From JACDAS01 sp046262415 (GTDB lineage: Bacteria; Actinomycetota; Thermoleophilia; Gaiellales; Gaiellaceae): 64,000 nucleotides of DNA. The notes below the pieces were generated by a model. It ran no database searches, was not told the DNA's origin, and saw only the letters and a program-made list of their open reading frames with translations. Location of the stretch: contig JBHEMU010000146.1 in the NCBI GenBank assembly GCA_046262415.1, positions 66,770 to 130,769 of the forward strand. The letters run 5' to 3'. Of this stretch, positions 25,747 through 33,927 are shown piece after piece (the stretch's first letter is position 1; every line of letters begins with the position of its first letter). A program made the translations under genes and the position numbers.

Positions 25747-26837
25747 GACGAGGTGACCTCGGCGAGGATCGCGGCGAACTCGCGCGCCGTGCGCTCCCAC
25801 GTGAACTCCCGCGCGCGCGCGCGGCCGCGACGCCGCAGCTCGTCGGCGAGCCCGGGCTCCTCGAGCACGCGGAGGAGGGCCGCCGCGAGCTCTGTCTCCG
25901 AGCGCGGATCGCACAGCAACCCGGCATCGCCGACGACCTCGGGGACCGACGAGGCCCTCGAGGCGACGACGGGCGCGCCGCAGGCCATGGCCTCGAGCGG
26001 CTGGTAGCCGAAGCCCTCGTAGAGGGTGGCGTCGGCGTAGGCGGCCGCGCCGGAGTAGAGCCGGACGAGGTCCTCGTCCGCGACGTAGCCCGCGACCTCG
26101 ATGCCCTCGCCCTCCAGGCGCCGCGTCCCCACGTTGCCGCCCACGATCAGCCGGACGGGCTCGCGCGCGGCCGCACGGACGGCGTGGAACGCCCGCACGA
26201 CCGTTTCGGTGTTGTCACGCGGATCGGCGGAGGCGAGGTGGAACACGTACCGACCTGGCCGTTCAGGACGTGGCTCCGGGCCTGGCCCCGGGACCTGTCC
26301 GAAACCGGCGTCGAGGCCCGGGTAGACGACGCGCACGCTGCCGCGCAGCTCCGGTAGCGCCGCCTCGAGCTCACTCGCCGTCGCCTGGGAGCCGGCGACC
26401 ACCCGCGCGGCTCGCCGGAGGCTCGGCCGCCAGAGGGCGGCGGTGAGGAGGTCGCTGCCGCGCTGGTACGCGCCGGCGCCCGAGCGGCGGTTCTCCGCGA
26501 TCCGGTGCGTCGGCAGCTCGAACAGCCAGACGACGAAGCGGGTTCCCCCCCAGGCCGCCAGCCGGTCGGTGAGCGTGACGACCGCGTCGAGCCGGAGCCG
26601 GCGCGCCGCACGCGGCATCCCCCACAGCTCCCAGGCGAGGAAGTGCCGCTCCCGGATCCGTTCGACCCGGACGCCGCTTCCGCGGAGCAGCGCCGCACCG
26701 TCCTCGCTCCGCGCGAAGGCCGTCAGCTCGTGCCCGTCCCCGAGCGCGGCCAGGCTCTCGACGAGACGGCGCTGCGAGCGGGCGTGACCCTTGCCCGCCG
26801 GCGCGACCTGGATCGCGTCAATCCCGATTCGTGCCAC
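25743..26837 (-). CDS. Glycosyltransferase family 4 carrying an in-frame R2 insertion
   Basis: 364 residues: MARIGIDAIQVAPAGKGHARSQ at the N-terminus as in mannosyltransferase-type GT4, VVAGSQATASELEAAL, VYPGLDAGF, then VFHLASADPRDNTETVVRAF, LIVGGNVGTRR and YEGFGYQPLEAMACGAPVVAS. Between the two Rossmann domains lies GQVPGPGPEPRPERPGR, which is read from a palindromic sequence like that at 24467; this lengthens the hinge by about 12 residues compared with what I would expect. GTG start; overlaps the upstream gene by 20 nt. Confidence 0.88.
   Translation of the reverse strand: MARIGIDAIQVAPAGKGHARSQRRLVESLAALGDGHELTAFARSEDGAALLRGSGVRVERIRERHFLAWELWGMPRAARRLRLDAVVTLTDRLAAWGGTRFVVWLFELPTHRIAENRRSGAGAYQRGSDLLTAALWRPSLRRAARVVAGSQATASELEAALPELRGSVRVVYPGLDAGFGQVPGPGPEPRPERPGRYVFHLASADPRDNTETVVRAFHAVRAAAREPVRLIVGGNVGTRRLEGEGIEVAGYVADEDLVRLYSGAAAYADATLYEGFGYQPLEAMACGAPVVASRASSVPEVVGDAGLLCDPRSETELAAALLRVLEEPGLADELRRRGRARAREFTWERTAREFAAILAEVTSS
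26262..26305 (-). repeat. R2 palindromic element inside a coding sequence
   Basis: GGACGTGGCTCCGGG, CCTGG, CCCCGGGACCTGTCC on the plus strand, similar to the copy at 24467. It is translated on the minus strand as a proline/glycine-rich hinge without breaking the frame. Confidence 0.55.
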
Positions 26838-27747
26838 GGCGGCGGGCTCGGAGCCGGCGGACGGCCGGCTCGGGAAGCAGGCTCTTCAGCGCCAGCGAGA
26901 CGGAGCGGCGGGAGGCGTTCCGCGGGTAGAGGGCGAGCGCGCCCCAGAGCGCCCGGCGGGCGGCGGGGAGGTCGAGCTCGTCGTAGAGGTAGTCGCCGGC
27001 CGCGATGTAGGCGCTCGACCGGCCCTGCCGGGCGTGGGGGCGCAGCTCCGGCGGCAGCGCCTCGCCGGCCAGGAACTCGTCCGCGAAGCGGAGGTAGTCC
27101 GCCGCCTTGCGGGCGCCGCTCCCCATCGTCTTGGAGGCCGCGTGCTCCCGGTAGGTCGAGAGCGGCTGCGCCAGCCGCCGCACGGGCCCGAGGGCGCTCA
27201 GCCGGAGGTAGAACTCGAAGTCGAAGAAGTAGTAGCCGAGCTCGTTCAGCGGCCCGGCGGCCTCCCAGGCGCTCCGCCGCCACAGCGAGCTCGGCTGCAC
27301 GACGTGGTTGTCCGCTCGGCGCACCATGCGCGGCGGATCCCACGTGCGCGAGGGGAGGTATCCCGTCTCGCGGGAGTCCGCGTCGGTGTAGACGGCGTCC
27401 CCGTAGACCATGACGAGATCCGGATCGCCCTCGAGCGCCTCGACCATGGTGGTGACGGCGCCCGGGAGGAGCGTGTCGTCGGAGTTGACGAAGCCCATGT
27501 ACTCGCCGCTCGTTCGGGCGAAGCCGCGGTTGATCGCCGCCACCTGCCCCGCGTTCTCCTGGCGCGTCCACCAGGCGAGGCGGTGCTCGTAGCGGCGGAT
27601 GATCTCGATGCTGCCGTCCCTCGAGCCGTCGTCGACGACGACGTACTCGATCGCCGCGTAGTCCTGGTCGAGCACCGAGCGGATCGTCTCCTCCAGGAAC
27701 GCCTCTTGGTCGAACGACGGCGTCACGATCGAGACGGTCGGCGTCAC
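26818..27747 (-). CDS. Glycosyltransferase family 2
   Basis: A 309-residue GT-A enzyme. Start VTPTVSIVTPSFDQEAFLEE, then YVVVDDGSRDGS, WTRQENAGQVAAINRGF, MGFVNSDDTLLPGA (DxD-type motif as NSDD) and FDFEFYLRLSALG. The C-terminal about 80 residues are helical and may contact the membrane or partners. GTG overlaps the stop of the preceding GT4 (GTGA). Part of the four-gene glycosyltransferase operon. Confidence 0.9.
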   Translation of the reverse strand: MTPTVSIVTPSFDQEAFLEETIRSVLDQDYAAIEYVVVDDGSRDGSIEIIRRYEHRLAWWTRQENAGQVAAINRGFARTSGEYMGFVNSDDTLLPGAVTTMVEALEGDPDLVMVYGDAVYTDADSRETGYLPSRTWDPPRMVRRADNHVVQPSSLWRRSAWEAAGPLNELGYYFFDFEFYLRLSALGPVRRLAQPLSTYREHAASKTMGSGARKAADYLRFADEFLAGEALPPELRPHARQGRSSAYIAAGDYLYDELDLPAARRALWGALALYPRNASRRSVSLALKSLLPEPAVRRLRARRRGTNRD

Positions 27748-28925
27748 GCCGCGACCAGCTCCTCGTAGAGCTCGGCGAAGCGACGCGCCTCGAGCTCGGC
27801 CGCGAACTCGCTCTCCGCGACCTCGCGGGCCCGCGCGGAGAGCCGCGAGCGCAGCTCCCCGTCGGAGAGCAGCGCCCTGATCCCTTCCGCGAGGCCGGCC
27901 GCGTCGCCCGCGGGCGCGAGGTAGCCGGTCTCGAGGTGCCGCACGGCGTCCGGGACGCCGCCGACGTCGAAGGAGACGACCGGCGTGGCGCAGGCGAGGC
28001 TCTCGATCGCCGCGTTCGGCAGGTTGTCCGCGAGCGTCGGCAGCACGAACACCTCCGCCGCGGCGTAGTGGAGCGCCAGCTCGGGATCGGCCGCCCCGGC
28101 GAGTGAGACCACCTGCAGCTCCGCGTCGGCGAGCCGCGCGACCGCCTCTCTGAAGATCGCCGCTCCCTTGCGCCGGTCGGCGAGGTCGGGAGCCGAGAAC
28201 AGGACGAGCGGCCGCTCCGGATCGAGCCCCAGCCGGCGCCGCGCGTCCCGCCGGTCGAGCGGGCGGAAGGCGTCCAGGTCGACCCCGTTCGGAATCCGTC
28301 GCCGCGGGAAGCGCCCGAGGAGCGGGCTCTCGCCGGCGAGCCGCTCGAGCCAGCGGGACGGCGCGACGACGGTCAGCCGCGAGCGCCGGTAGACGGCCCG
28401 CTTGACGCGGAAGAGCATCGCGGTCGTGTCGCGTGGAAGGCCGGGGTACTCCTGAAGGTACGGGCAGGAGCCGCAGCCGTGGCGCCAGCGCTCGCAGTCG
28501 TAGGAGTAGGCAACGTGCCCGGTGAACGGCCACATGTCGGAGAGCCGCCAGACGACCGGACGCCGCCGGCTCAGCAGCGGCAGCGCAGTGTGGCTGAAGT
28601 AGCTCCCGTGGGTGTTGTAGAGCTGGACGACGCCGGCGCCGCGAAACCAGGGGTCCCGAGCGACGCCGAAGGACGATGGGTAGAGCACGTACTGGAGGCC
28701 CAGGGGATCGGCGACCGCCCCGCAGACCCGGTCGGCGGCCCGCCAGAGCGGCCCGCGCTTGATCGACCGGACGTCGAGGTCGCCCGTCTGCGGCCGTCCG
28801 ACGAGCATCCGCGAGCCGTGCCCGAGGCGGCGGAGGGTCGAATGGAGGCGGAAGGCCGAGCGGGCCGAGCCGCCGCCCGCGTCGGAATCGCTGATGTGCA
28901 GGACGTTCAGGGTGGTAACTAGCAT
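27744..28925 (-). CDS. Glycosyltransferase family 4
   Basis: 393 residues. N-terminal LNVLHISDSDAGGGSARSAFRL, VVQLYNTHGSYF, WRLSDMWPFTGHVAYSYDCERW with a cysteine cluster (CERWRHGCGSCPYL) found in a GT4 subgroup, IPNGVDLDAFRP, LVLFSAPDLADRRKGAAIF, and TLADNLPNAAIESLACATPVVSFDVGG. First gene of the minus-strand operon; diverges from the tandem glycosyltransferase at 28964 across 38 bp. Confidence 0.88.
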   Translation of the reverse strand: MLVTTLNVLHISDSDAGGGSARSAFRLHSTLRRLGHGSRMLVGRPQTGDLDVRSIKRGPLWRAADRVCGAVADPLGLQYVLYPSSFGVARDPWFRGAGVVQLYNTHGSYFSHTALPLLSRRRPVVWRLSDMWPFTGHVAYSYDCERWRHGCGSCPYLQEYPGLPRDTTAMLFRVKRAVYRRSRLTVVAPSRWLERLAGESPLLGRFPRRRIPNGVDLDAFRPLDRRDARRRLGLDPERPLVLFSAPDLADRRKGAAIFREAVARLADAELQVVSLAGAADPELALHYAAAEVFVLPTLADNLPNAAIESLACATPVVSFDVGGVPDAVRHLETGYLAPAGDAAGLAEGIRALLSDGELRSRLSARAREVAESEFAAELEARRFAELYEELVAA

Positions 28926-28963
28926 AGGCTCGGGCGTGCGGCCCGCCCGGCGCCCACCTCACC

Positions 28964-31405
28964 ATGGCCCGCCTCCCACGCACGCCGGTCCTCTACGTGC
29001 ACCATCGCTCGGAGCTCGGCGGCGCCCCGGCGAGCCTCAGCTACCTGATCCGCGAGCTCGACGAGGCCGAGTTCGACCCTCACATCTACTGTCCCCCCGG
29101 GCCGGCGGCCGAGCTCTTCCGTCAGGCCGGGGCGCGCGTCCACACAGGGCCGGTCGCGGGCTTCACCCACATCTGGGCGAGCACCTACCGCGGGCGCCGC
29201 TGGCTGCTGTTCCTGCGAGAGCTAGGCCTGCTGCCGCAGCACCTGCTCCGCTTCCGCCGCACGCTCCGCCGGCACCAGTTCCAGCTCGTCCACTTCAACG
29301 ACTCGCCGCTGATCCCCGCCGCCTGGCTCGCCAGGCGCGATGAGCTGCCCGTGGTCTGTCACCTGCGCTCGGCCCTGCCGGACGGCGGACGCGACCGCCG
29401 CTCCGACCTGATCCGCCGCGCGATCAGGCGTTTCGGCACCGCGTCGATCGCGATCAACCACGACGTCGCCGGCGTCTTCGGCGTCGGCTCGACGGTCGTG
29501 CCGAACTCGGTCGACCTCGAGCGCTTCCGCCCCGGTGACCAGGACGCCGCCAGGCGCGCGCTCGCCCTCGACCTCGGGCGACCGGTCGTCTCCTTCTTCG
29601 GCTTCGTCTACCCGTCCAAGGGCTTCCGCGAGTTCATCGAGGCTGCCGCTCTGCTGCGGGGGCGCGGGCTCGAGGCCAGCTACCTGATCGTCGGCGGCGC
29701 CGTCCGCGGGCAGGAGTTCTTCCGGACCGTCGTCGGCCGCGGCCTTCAGCTCGCCGACCTGACGCGCGACTACGAGTCGGAGGCGAAGCGGCTGGTCGCC
29801 GAGCTCGGCCTCGCCGACGTCGTCCGCTTCATCCCCTTCACGCAGGACACGGCCAACCTGTACCAGGCGAGCGACGTCGTGGTCGCGCCGTCGCAGGGGC
29901 CCGAGCTCGGGCGGCCGGTGATCGAGGCGGCGGCGAGCGGCGTCCCCGTGGTGGCCTCGGGCTCGCGGACGGGCGGCGGCGTCGTCGTCCCGGGCGAGAC
30001 GGGGGTGCTGGTCGAGGGCTACGGGTCCGAGACCCTGGCGGACGCCGTCGCCGACCTGCTGCGAGACGAGGAGCGGCGCAGCTCCCTCGGCCGGGCGGCC
30101 CGGGCGCACGCCGAGACGAACTTCGACCCGGCCCGCAACGCGCGCCGGATCGAGGCGATCTACCGGCGGATCGCCCCCGCGCGGGAGCGCATACCGATCC
30201 TCTACGTCCACCACCGTCCGCAGCTCGGTGGCGCCCCGTCCAGCCTCGCCCAGCTGATCCGCCACCTCGACCCGCGCTTCGAGCCGCACGTCTTCTGCCC
30301 GGAGGGGCCCGCGGCCGAGCTCTTCCGCGAGGCCGGCGCGACCGTCCACACCGGCGACGTCTCCATCTTCGCCCACGTGTGGGACAGCCCCTACGAGGGG
30401 CTGCGCTGGCTGATCCTCGGCCGGGAGGTCGCGGCGCTGCCGCCGCACCTCCGCCAGCTCGTGCGCCTGATGCGCTGGCACCGGTTCCCGCTCGTGCACC
30501 TGAACGACTCGCCGCTGCTCGCAGCCGCCTGGGTCGCGCACGGGCACGGCGCGAAGGTCGTCTGGCACCTCCGCTCGGCACTTGCCGGCGAGGGCCGCGA
30601 CCGGCGCAGCCGCGCGATCGCCGCCTTGATGGAGCGCTGGGGCGATGCCGCGATCGCGATCGACCGGGACGTCGCGGCGCGCTTCCCGATCCGGCTGCCG
30701 CTCACGATCGTGCACAACAGCGTCACCGTCCCGGCCGCGTCGTCGAACGGCGCCGGCCGGAAGCTGGCGCTCGGCTTGCCCGAGGACCGCGTCACCGTGG
30801 GGTTCGCCGGCTTCGTCCGCCGCCAGAAGGGCTGGCCCGAGCTCGTCTCGGCGGCCGAGATCCTCGTCGAGGAGGGCTCGCCCGCGCACTTCGTGATCAT
30901 GGGCGGCGGCGTCCGGCCGCCCGCGTACTTCCAGACCGTGCGCGGCCGGGCGCTCGCTGCGGCCAACCTCCTCTCCGACGAGGAGTCGGCGATCAAGGAG
31001 CTCGTGGCGGCGAAGGGCCTCTCGCCACACTTCTCCTTCCTCCCGTTCACCGCGGAGACCGGCGAGATCTACAGCGCGCTCGACGTCGTCACGTTCCCGA
31101 ACCAGGGCGTCGGCCTCGGCCGCCCCGTGCTGGAGGCGGCGACCTACGGGAAGCCCGTCGTCGCGTCGGGCTCGAGCGACGGCGCGGGCGTGCTGCTCCC
31201 GGGGCGGACGGGGCTGCTGCTGGACGAGGCGGGGCCGCCCGAGATCGCGAGGGCGCTGCGAACCCTGATCGGGGACGCGGGGCTGAGGCGGCGGCTCGGC
31301 GAGGCGGCCGGCGAGCACGCCCGGGCGCGGTTCGACCCGGTGCAGAACGCACGCGCCGTCGAGTCGGTCTACGACGAGCTGCTCGGGGTGTACGGCAGGC
31401 GCTGA
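28964..31405 (+). CDS. Tandem double GT4 glycosyltransferase (internal duplication)
   Basis: 813 residues made of two full GT-B units, each about 405 residues. Unit 1 starts PVLYVHHRSELGGAPASLSYL, unit 2 (near residue 410) PILYVHHRPQLGGAPSSLAQL; both contain GPAAELFR-AGA-VHTG, VHFNDSPL or VHLNDSPL, HLRSAL, an NSV motif, a GFVY or GFVRR beta-strand, and a LGRP---EAA--G-PVVASGS donor-binding motif. Each half keeps the conserved residues, so both may be active, adding two sugars in sequence or copying a disaccharide repeat. The classic E-x7-E is only partly conserved. No neighbour overlaps it. Confidence 0.85.
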   Translation: MARLPRTPVLYVHHRSELGGAPASLSYLIRELDEAEFDPHIYCPPGPAAELFRQAGARVHTGPVAGFTHIWASTYRGRRWLLFLRELGLLPQHLLRFRRTLRRHQFQLVHFNDSPLIPAAWLARRDELPVVCHLRSALPDGGRDRRSDLIRRAIRRFGTASIAINHDVAGVFGVGSTVVPNSVDLERFRPGDQDAARRALALDLGRPVVSFFGFVYPSKGFREFIEAAALLRGRGLEASYLIVGGAVRGQEFFRTVVGRGLQLADLTRDYESEAKRLVAELGLADVVRFIPFTQDTANLYQASDVVVAPSQGPELGRPVIEAAASGVPVVASGSRTGGGVVVPGETGVLVEGYGSETLADAVADLLRDEERRSSLGRAARAHAETNFDPARNARRIEAIYRRIAPARERIPILYVHHRPQLGGAPSSLAQLIRHLDPRFEPHVFCPEGPAAELFREAGATVHTGDVSIFAHVWDSPYEGLRWLILGREVAALPPHLRQLVRLMRWHRFPLVHLNDSPLLAAAWVAHGHGAKVVWHLRSALAGEGRDRRSRAIAALMERWGDAAIAIDRDVAARFPIRLPLTIVHNSVTVPAASSNGAGRKLALGLPEDRVTVGFAGFVRRQKGWPELVSAAEILVEEGSPAHFVIMGGGVRPPAYFQTVRGRALAAANLLSDEESAIKELVAAKGLSPHFSFLPFTAETGEIYSALDVVTFPNQGVGLGRPVLEAATYGKPVVASGSSDGAGVLLPGRTGLLLDEAGPPEIARALRTLIGDAGLRRRLGEAAGEHARARFDPVQNARAVESVYDELLGVYGRR

Positions 31406-31411
31406 AGCCGG

Positions 31412-32227
31412 TCAGCGGCGGCGGCTCCCCCGTAGCGCGCGGCCGACCGTCCGCGCCGCCTTCGCGGCGCGGGACCCATCCCACAGGCAAGGGTGCGTGA
31501 GCACCACCGTCTTCGTCCCTGGCCGGTAGTCGCCCGGGTGCCAGCGGCGCCCGCAGACGTCGACGTACGAGTCGGCGAAGTACGCGTCGTGGTCGAGGAA
31601 GTCGGCGTCGTAGAGGAGGCCGAGCGCCGCCAGGGTCGTCCGCGGCATGCCGGGCGGCGGGAGCAGCTCTCCGGTCACGTCGTTGTTCGGGAACCGCGGG
31701 GCCCGCTCGGGCAGGTCCGAGAAGAGGAGGTGGTTCAGGAACCGCCGCTCGCGGGCCTCCCGGGAGCCGTGGGCCGCGACGCCGACGACGTCGAGGCCCT
31801 GCGCCCGCAGGGTCTCCAGCGCACGAGCGAGCTCGGCGACCGGGTCTGCGCCGGTGCGGGCGTGCACGGTGACGGCGTCGTTGTGGAGTCCGACCTCGTG
31901 CCCCAGCTCCTGCAGCTCGCGGAAGCGGCCGTCCGGCCAGTACGGGGCCGTGTGAAGCAAGAAGTAGGTGGCGCGCAGGCCCCGCGCCGCCTCCAGCCGC
32001 GCGAAGGCGAGCGCGCTGTCGAGCCGGTCGTCGACGTCGTGGCGCAGACCCACGCCCGCCGGTGCGTGCCGGAGCTCGCGCAGCGGCCGCACGTGCTCCA
32101 GGTCGAGCCCGTCGAGGAAGCGCGCGTACTCGCCGTAGGTGAAGCGCCGCTCCCGCACCGGCGCGGCGAGGAGCCGCAACGGGCGGCGGCGCAGCAGCTC
32201 CGACGACGCAGGCGGGCCGTAGGTCAC
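31412..32227 (-). CDS. Polysaccharide-deacetylase-like protein
   Basis: 271 residues of NodB-like (CE4-type) barrel. GVGLRHDVDDRLDSALAFARLEAARG carries the HD metal-binding pair; ATYFLLHTAPYW and ELGHEVGLHND are next, and HPCLWDGSRA near the end. Some CE4 catalytic positions differ from classical chitin deacetylases, so it may remove another acyl group or act on a nucleotide sugar. GTG 32227 chosen to give VTYGPPASS. A smaller relative lies at 50859. Confidence 0.68.
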   Translation of the reverse strand: MTYGPPASSELLRRRPLRLLAAPVRERRFTYGEYARFLDGLDLEHVRPLRELRHAPAGVGLRHDVDDRLDSALAFARLEAARGLRATYFLLHTAPYWPDGRFRELQELGHEVGLHNDAVTVHARTGADPVAELARALETLRAQGLDVVGVAAHGSREARERRFLNHLLFSDLPERAPRFPNNDVTGELLPPPGMPRTTLAALGLLYDADFLDHDAYFADSYVDVCGRRWHPGDYRPGTKTVVLTHPCLWDGSRAAKAARTVGRALRGSRRR

Positions 32228-32244
32228 CGCGCCAGTCTTGCGGC

Positions 32245-32250
32245 TACCGT
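32245..32250 (+). promoter_or_regulatory. Probable -10 box (TACCGT)
   Basis: TACCGT ends 6 nt before ATG 32257. The region is only 29 bp long between divergent starts; no ribosome site is visible. Confidence 0.5.
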
Positions 32251-32256
32251 CTGCGC

Positions 32257-32592
32257 ATGGCGACCTGGGCGGACGTTCGGGATCTGGCGGCCAAGCTTCC
32301 GGGCGTCGAGGAGGGCACGGCGTACCGGCACCCGGCGCTCCGGGTCGCGGGCAGGTGGTTCGCCTGCATGAGCCCACACGAGCGGGGAGCGCTCGTCCTC
32401 CACTGCGATCCGGCCGAGCGTCCGCTGATGACGGCAGCGGACGAGGCCGTCTACTACGTGACGCCGCACTACGAGCCTCACGCGCTCGTTCTCGTCCGCC
32501 TCGACGCGATCGGATGCGAGGAGCTGCGGGAGCGCCTGCTCGACTCCTGGCTGCTCCGGGCGCCGGAGCGCCTCCGCGGCGCGGTGCTCTAG
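32257..32592 (+). CDS. MmcQ/YjbR-family protein
   Basis: 111 residues with the family pattern TWADVRDLAAKLPGVEEGTAYRHPALRVAGRWFA, then RPLMTAADEAVYYVTPHYEPHALVLVRLDAI and ELRERLLDSWLLRAP. The fold resembles CyaY/YjbR; no biochemical role is established. It starts leaderless after TACCGT and is not obviously part of the glycan pathway. Ends 4 nt inside the next, convergent gene. Confidence 0.8.
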   Translation: MATWADVRDLAAKLPGVEEGTAYRHPALRVAGRWFACMSPHERGALVLHCDPAERPLMTAADEAVYYVTPHYEPHALVLVRLDAIGCEELRERLLDSWLLRAPERLRGAVL

Positions 32593-33104
32593 AGCTTCTT
32601 CGGCTTGTAGGTCCAGCCGGCGCCCGTCACGGCCGCGATCACGGGGTCGCGGAGATCTGACCACTTGAAGGTGTAACCCTCCTCGGTGGCGCCGCCCTCG
32701 ACGTAGTGGGGACCCAGCCACGCGAGGACCGTCACCTTCTCGGCGCCCATGTGCTGGCCGCGCTCCCAGTCCTTGCGGCCGGACAGGCCCGAGGCGTCGA
32801 GCTCGGCCTCGGTCGTCGTCTTCAGGCAGATCCCGGTCGCCTCGCGCTCGTCGGCGTCCAGCGAGACGCGGATCGCGCGGTAGAGGTACTCGTACTCCGC
32901 ACCGTCGCCGCCGGCACTCGCGATCTTCGCCGACCACGCGACGACGACGTCGCCGTCCTGCTCCGACGTCTCGATCCCCCTGCCGCCGATCGCCCGCAGC
33001 CGCCCGCGAACCTCGGCTTCGGAAGCGGGGGCCACGCCCTGCTCCGGCTCGGCCGAGGTCATGATCCCGCGCGTCTTCGCCTTCAGGCGGTCGAAGAAAC
33101 CCAC
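32589..33104 (-). CDS. Conserved-looking hypothetical protein
   Basis: 171 residues I do not recognise. Start MGFFDRLKAKTRGIM is a short basic helix; then about 110 residues of mixed alpha/beta (VVVAWSAKIASAGGDGAEYEYLYRAIRVSLD, EATGICLKTTTEAELD) and a C-terminal TFKWSDLRDPVIAAVTGAGWTYKPKKL. No signal peptide or membrane segment, so cytoplasmic. It has its own TAGGCT box. Confidence 0.7.
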   Translation of the reverse strand: MGFFDRLKAKTRGIMTSAEPEQGVAPASEAEVRGRLRAIGGRGIETSEQDGDVVVAWSAKIASAGGDGAEYEYLYRAIRVSLDADEREATGICLKTTTEAELDASGLSGRKDWERGQHMGAEKVTVLAWLGPHYVEGGATEEGYTFKWSDLRDPVIAAVTGAGWTYKPKKL

Positions 33105-33110
33105 GCGCCA

Positions 33111-33116
33111 AGCCTA
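33111..33116 (-). promoter_or_regulatory. Probable -10 box (TAGGCT)
   Basis: Six nt before GTG 33104 on the minus strand; back to back with the TAGTCT box of the SDR gene. Confidence 0.5.
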
Positions 33117-33128
33117 CAGCCGCCGCAG

Positions 33129-33134
33129 TAGTCT
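33129..33134 (+). promoter_or_regulatory. Probable -10 box (TAGTCT)
   Basis: Eight nt before TTG 33143. It supports TTG as the start codon, since the mRNA would begin at or next to it. Confidence 0.5.
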
Positions 33135-33142
33135 TCCTCCTC

Positions 33143-33886
33143 TTGGAGGGCGCACTCGCAGGCCACGTCGCACTCGTGACGGGCGGCAGCCGCGGCATCG
33201 GCCTCGCGATCTGCAAGCGGCTCCTGCGCCGCGGCGTCGTCGTCGCCGCCGGCTACTCGCGGAACGCGGCCGGGGCCGGGGCGCTCGTCACCGAGCACGG
33301 AGAGGGCCTCGTCTCGACTCACAAGGGCTCGATCGAGAGCCCCGAGGACTGCGAGCGCGTGGTCGGCGAGGTGCTCGACCGCCGCGGCCGCCTCGACATC
33401 CTCGTCAACAACGCCGGGATCACCAGCGACCGCACCGTCCGCAAGATGACGCCGGCCGAGTGGGACCACGTGATCCACGTCAACCTCAGCGGCACGTTCT
33501 TCATGACGCGCGCCGTCCTCGGCGGCATGATCGACCGGGGCTACGGCCGGATCGTCACGATCAGCTCGGTGATCGGCGAGACGGGCAACATCGGCCAGGC
33601 GAACTACGCCGCGTCGAAGTCGGGGCTCTTCGGGCTGACGATGAGCCTCGCCCGCGAGGTGGCGCGGAAGGGCATCACCGTGAACTGCGTGGCGCCCGGC
33701 TTCATCGCGACCGACATGGTCGCCGACGTTCCCCAGGAGGCGCTCGAGCGCGTAGTCGCTCAGATTCCCGTCGGCCGGCTCGGCGACGCGGACGAGGTCG
33801 CGAGGGTGGTCGAGTTCCTCGCCGAGCCGGCCTCGAGCTACATCACGGGGCAGGCGTACTCGATCAACGGCGGCCTGGACATGTAG
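33143..33886 (+). CDS. Short-chain dehydrogenase, FabG/PhaB-like
   Basis: 247 residues, a classic SDR. TGGSRGIG is the cofactor motif, LVNNAGITSD follows, catalytic Ser is in ITISSVIG-like IVTISSV, and Tyr/Lys in YAASK. SYITGQAYSINGGLDM is the normal end. IPVGRLGDADEVA places it with 3-oxoacyl-ACP or acetoacetyl-CoA reductases; close to a carbamoyltransferase gene, it may reduce a keto-sugar or keto-acyl unit instead. TTG start. Confidence 0.85.
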   Translation: MEGALAGHVALVTGGSRGIGLAICKRLLRRGVVVAAGYSRNAAGAGALVTEHGEGLVSTHKGSIESPEDCERVVGEVLDRRGRLDILVNNAGITSDRTVRKMTPAEWDHVIHVNLSGTFFMTRAVLGGMIDRGYGRIVTISSVIGETGNIGQANYAASKSGLFGLTMSLAREVARKGITVNCVAPGFIATDMVADVPQEALERVVAQIPVGRLGDADEVARVVEFLAEPASSYITGQAYSINGGLDM

Positions 33887-33912
33887 CTAACAGTTCTCGA
33901 ACCGCCCGACCG

Positions 33913-33918
33913 TAAGAT
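33913..33918 (+). promoter_or_regulatory. Probable -10 box (TAAGAT)
   Basis: Nine nt before GTG 33928, in a 41-bp gap. Good agreement with TANNNT. Confidence 0.55.
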
Positions 33919-33927
33919 GGGCGCCTC

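Noticed and set aside
26818..28983. A 721-codon minus-strand frame extending the GT2 upstream
   Set aside because: Upstream of GTG 27747 the sequence is the out-of-frame copy of the GT4 gene; GTGA coupling fixes the real start.
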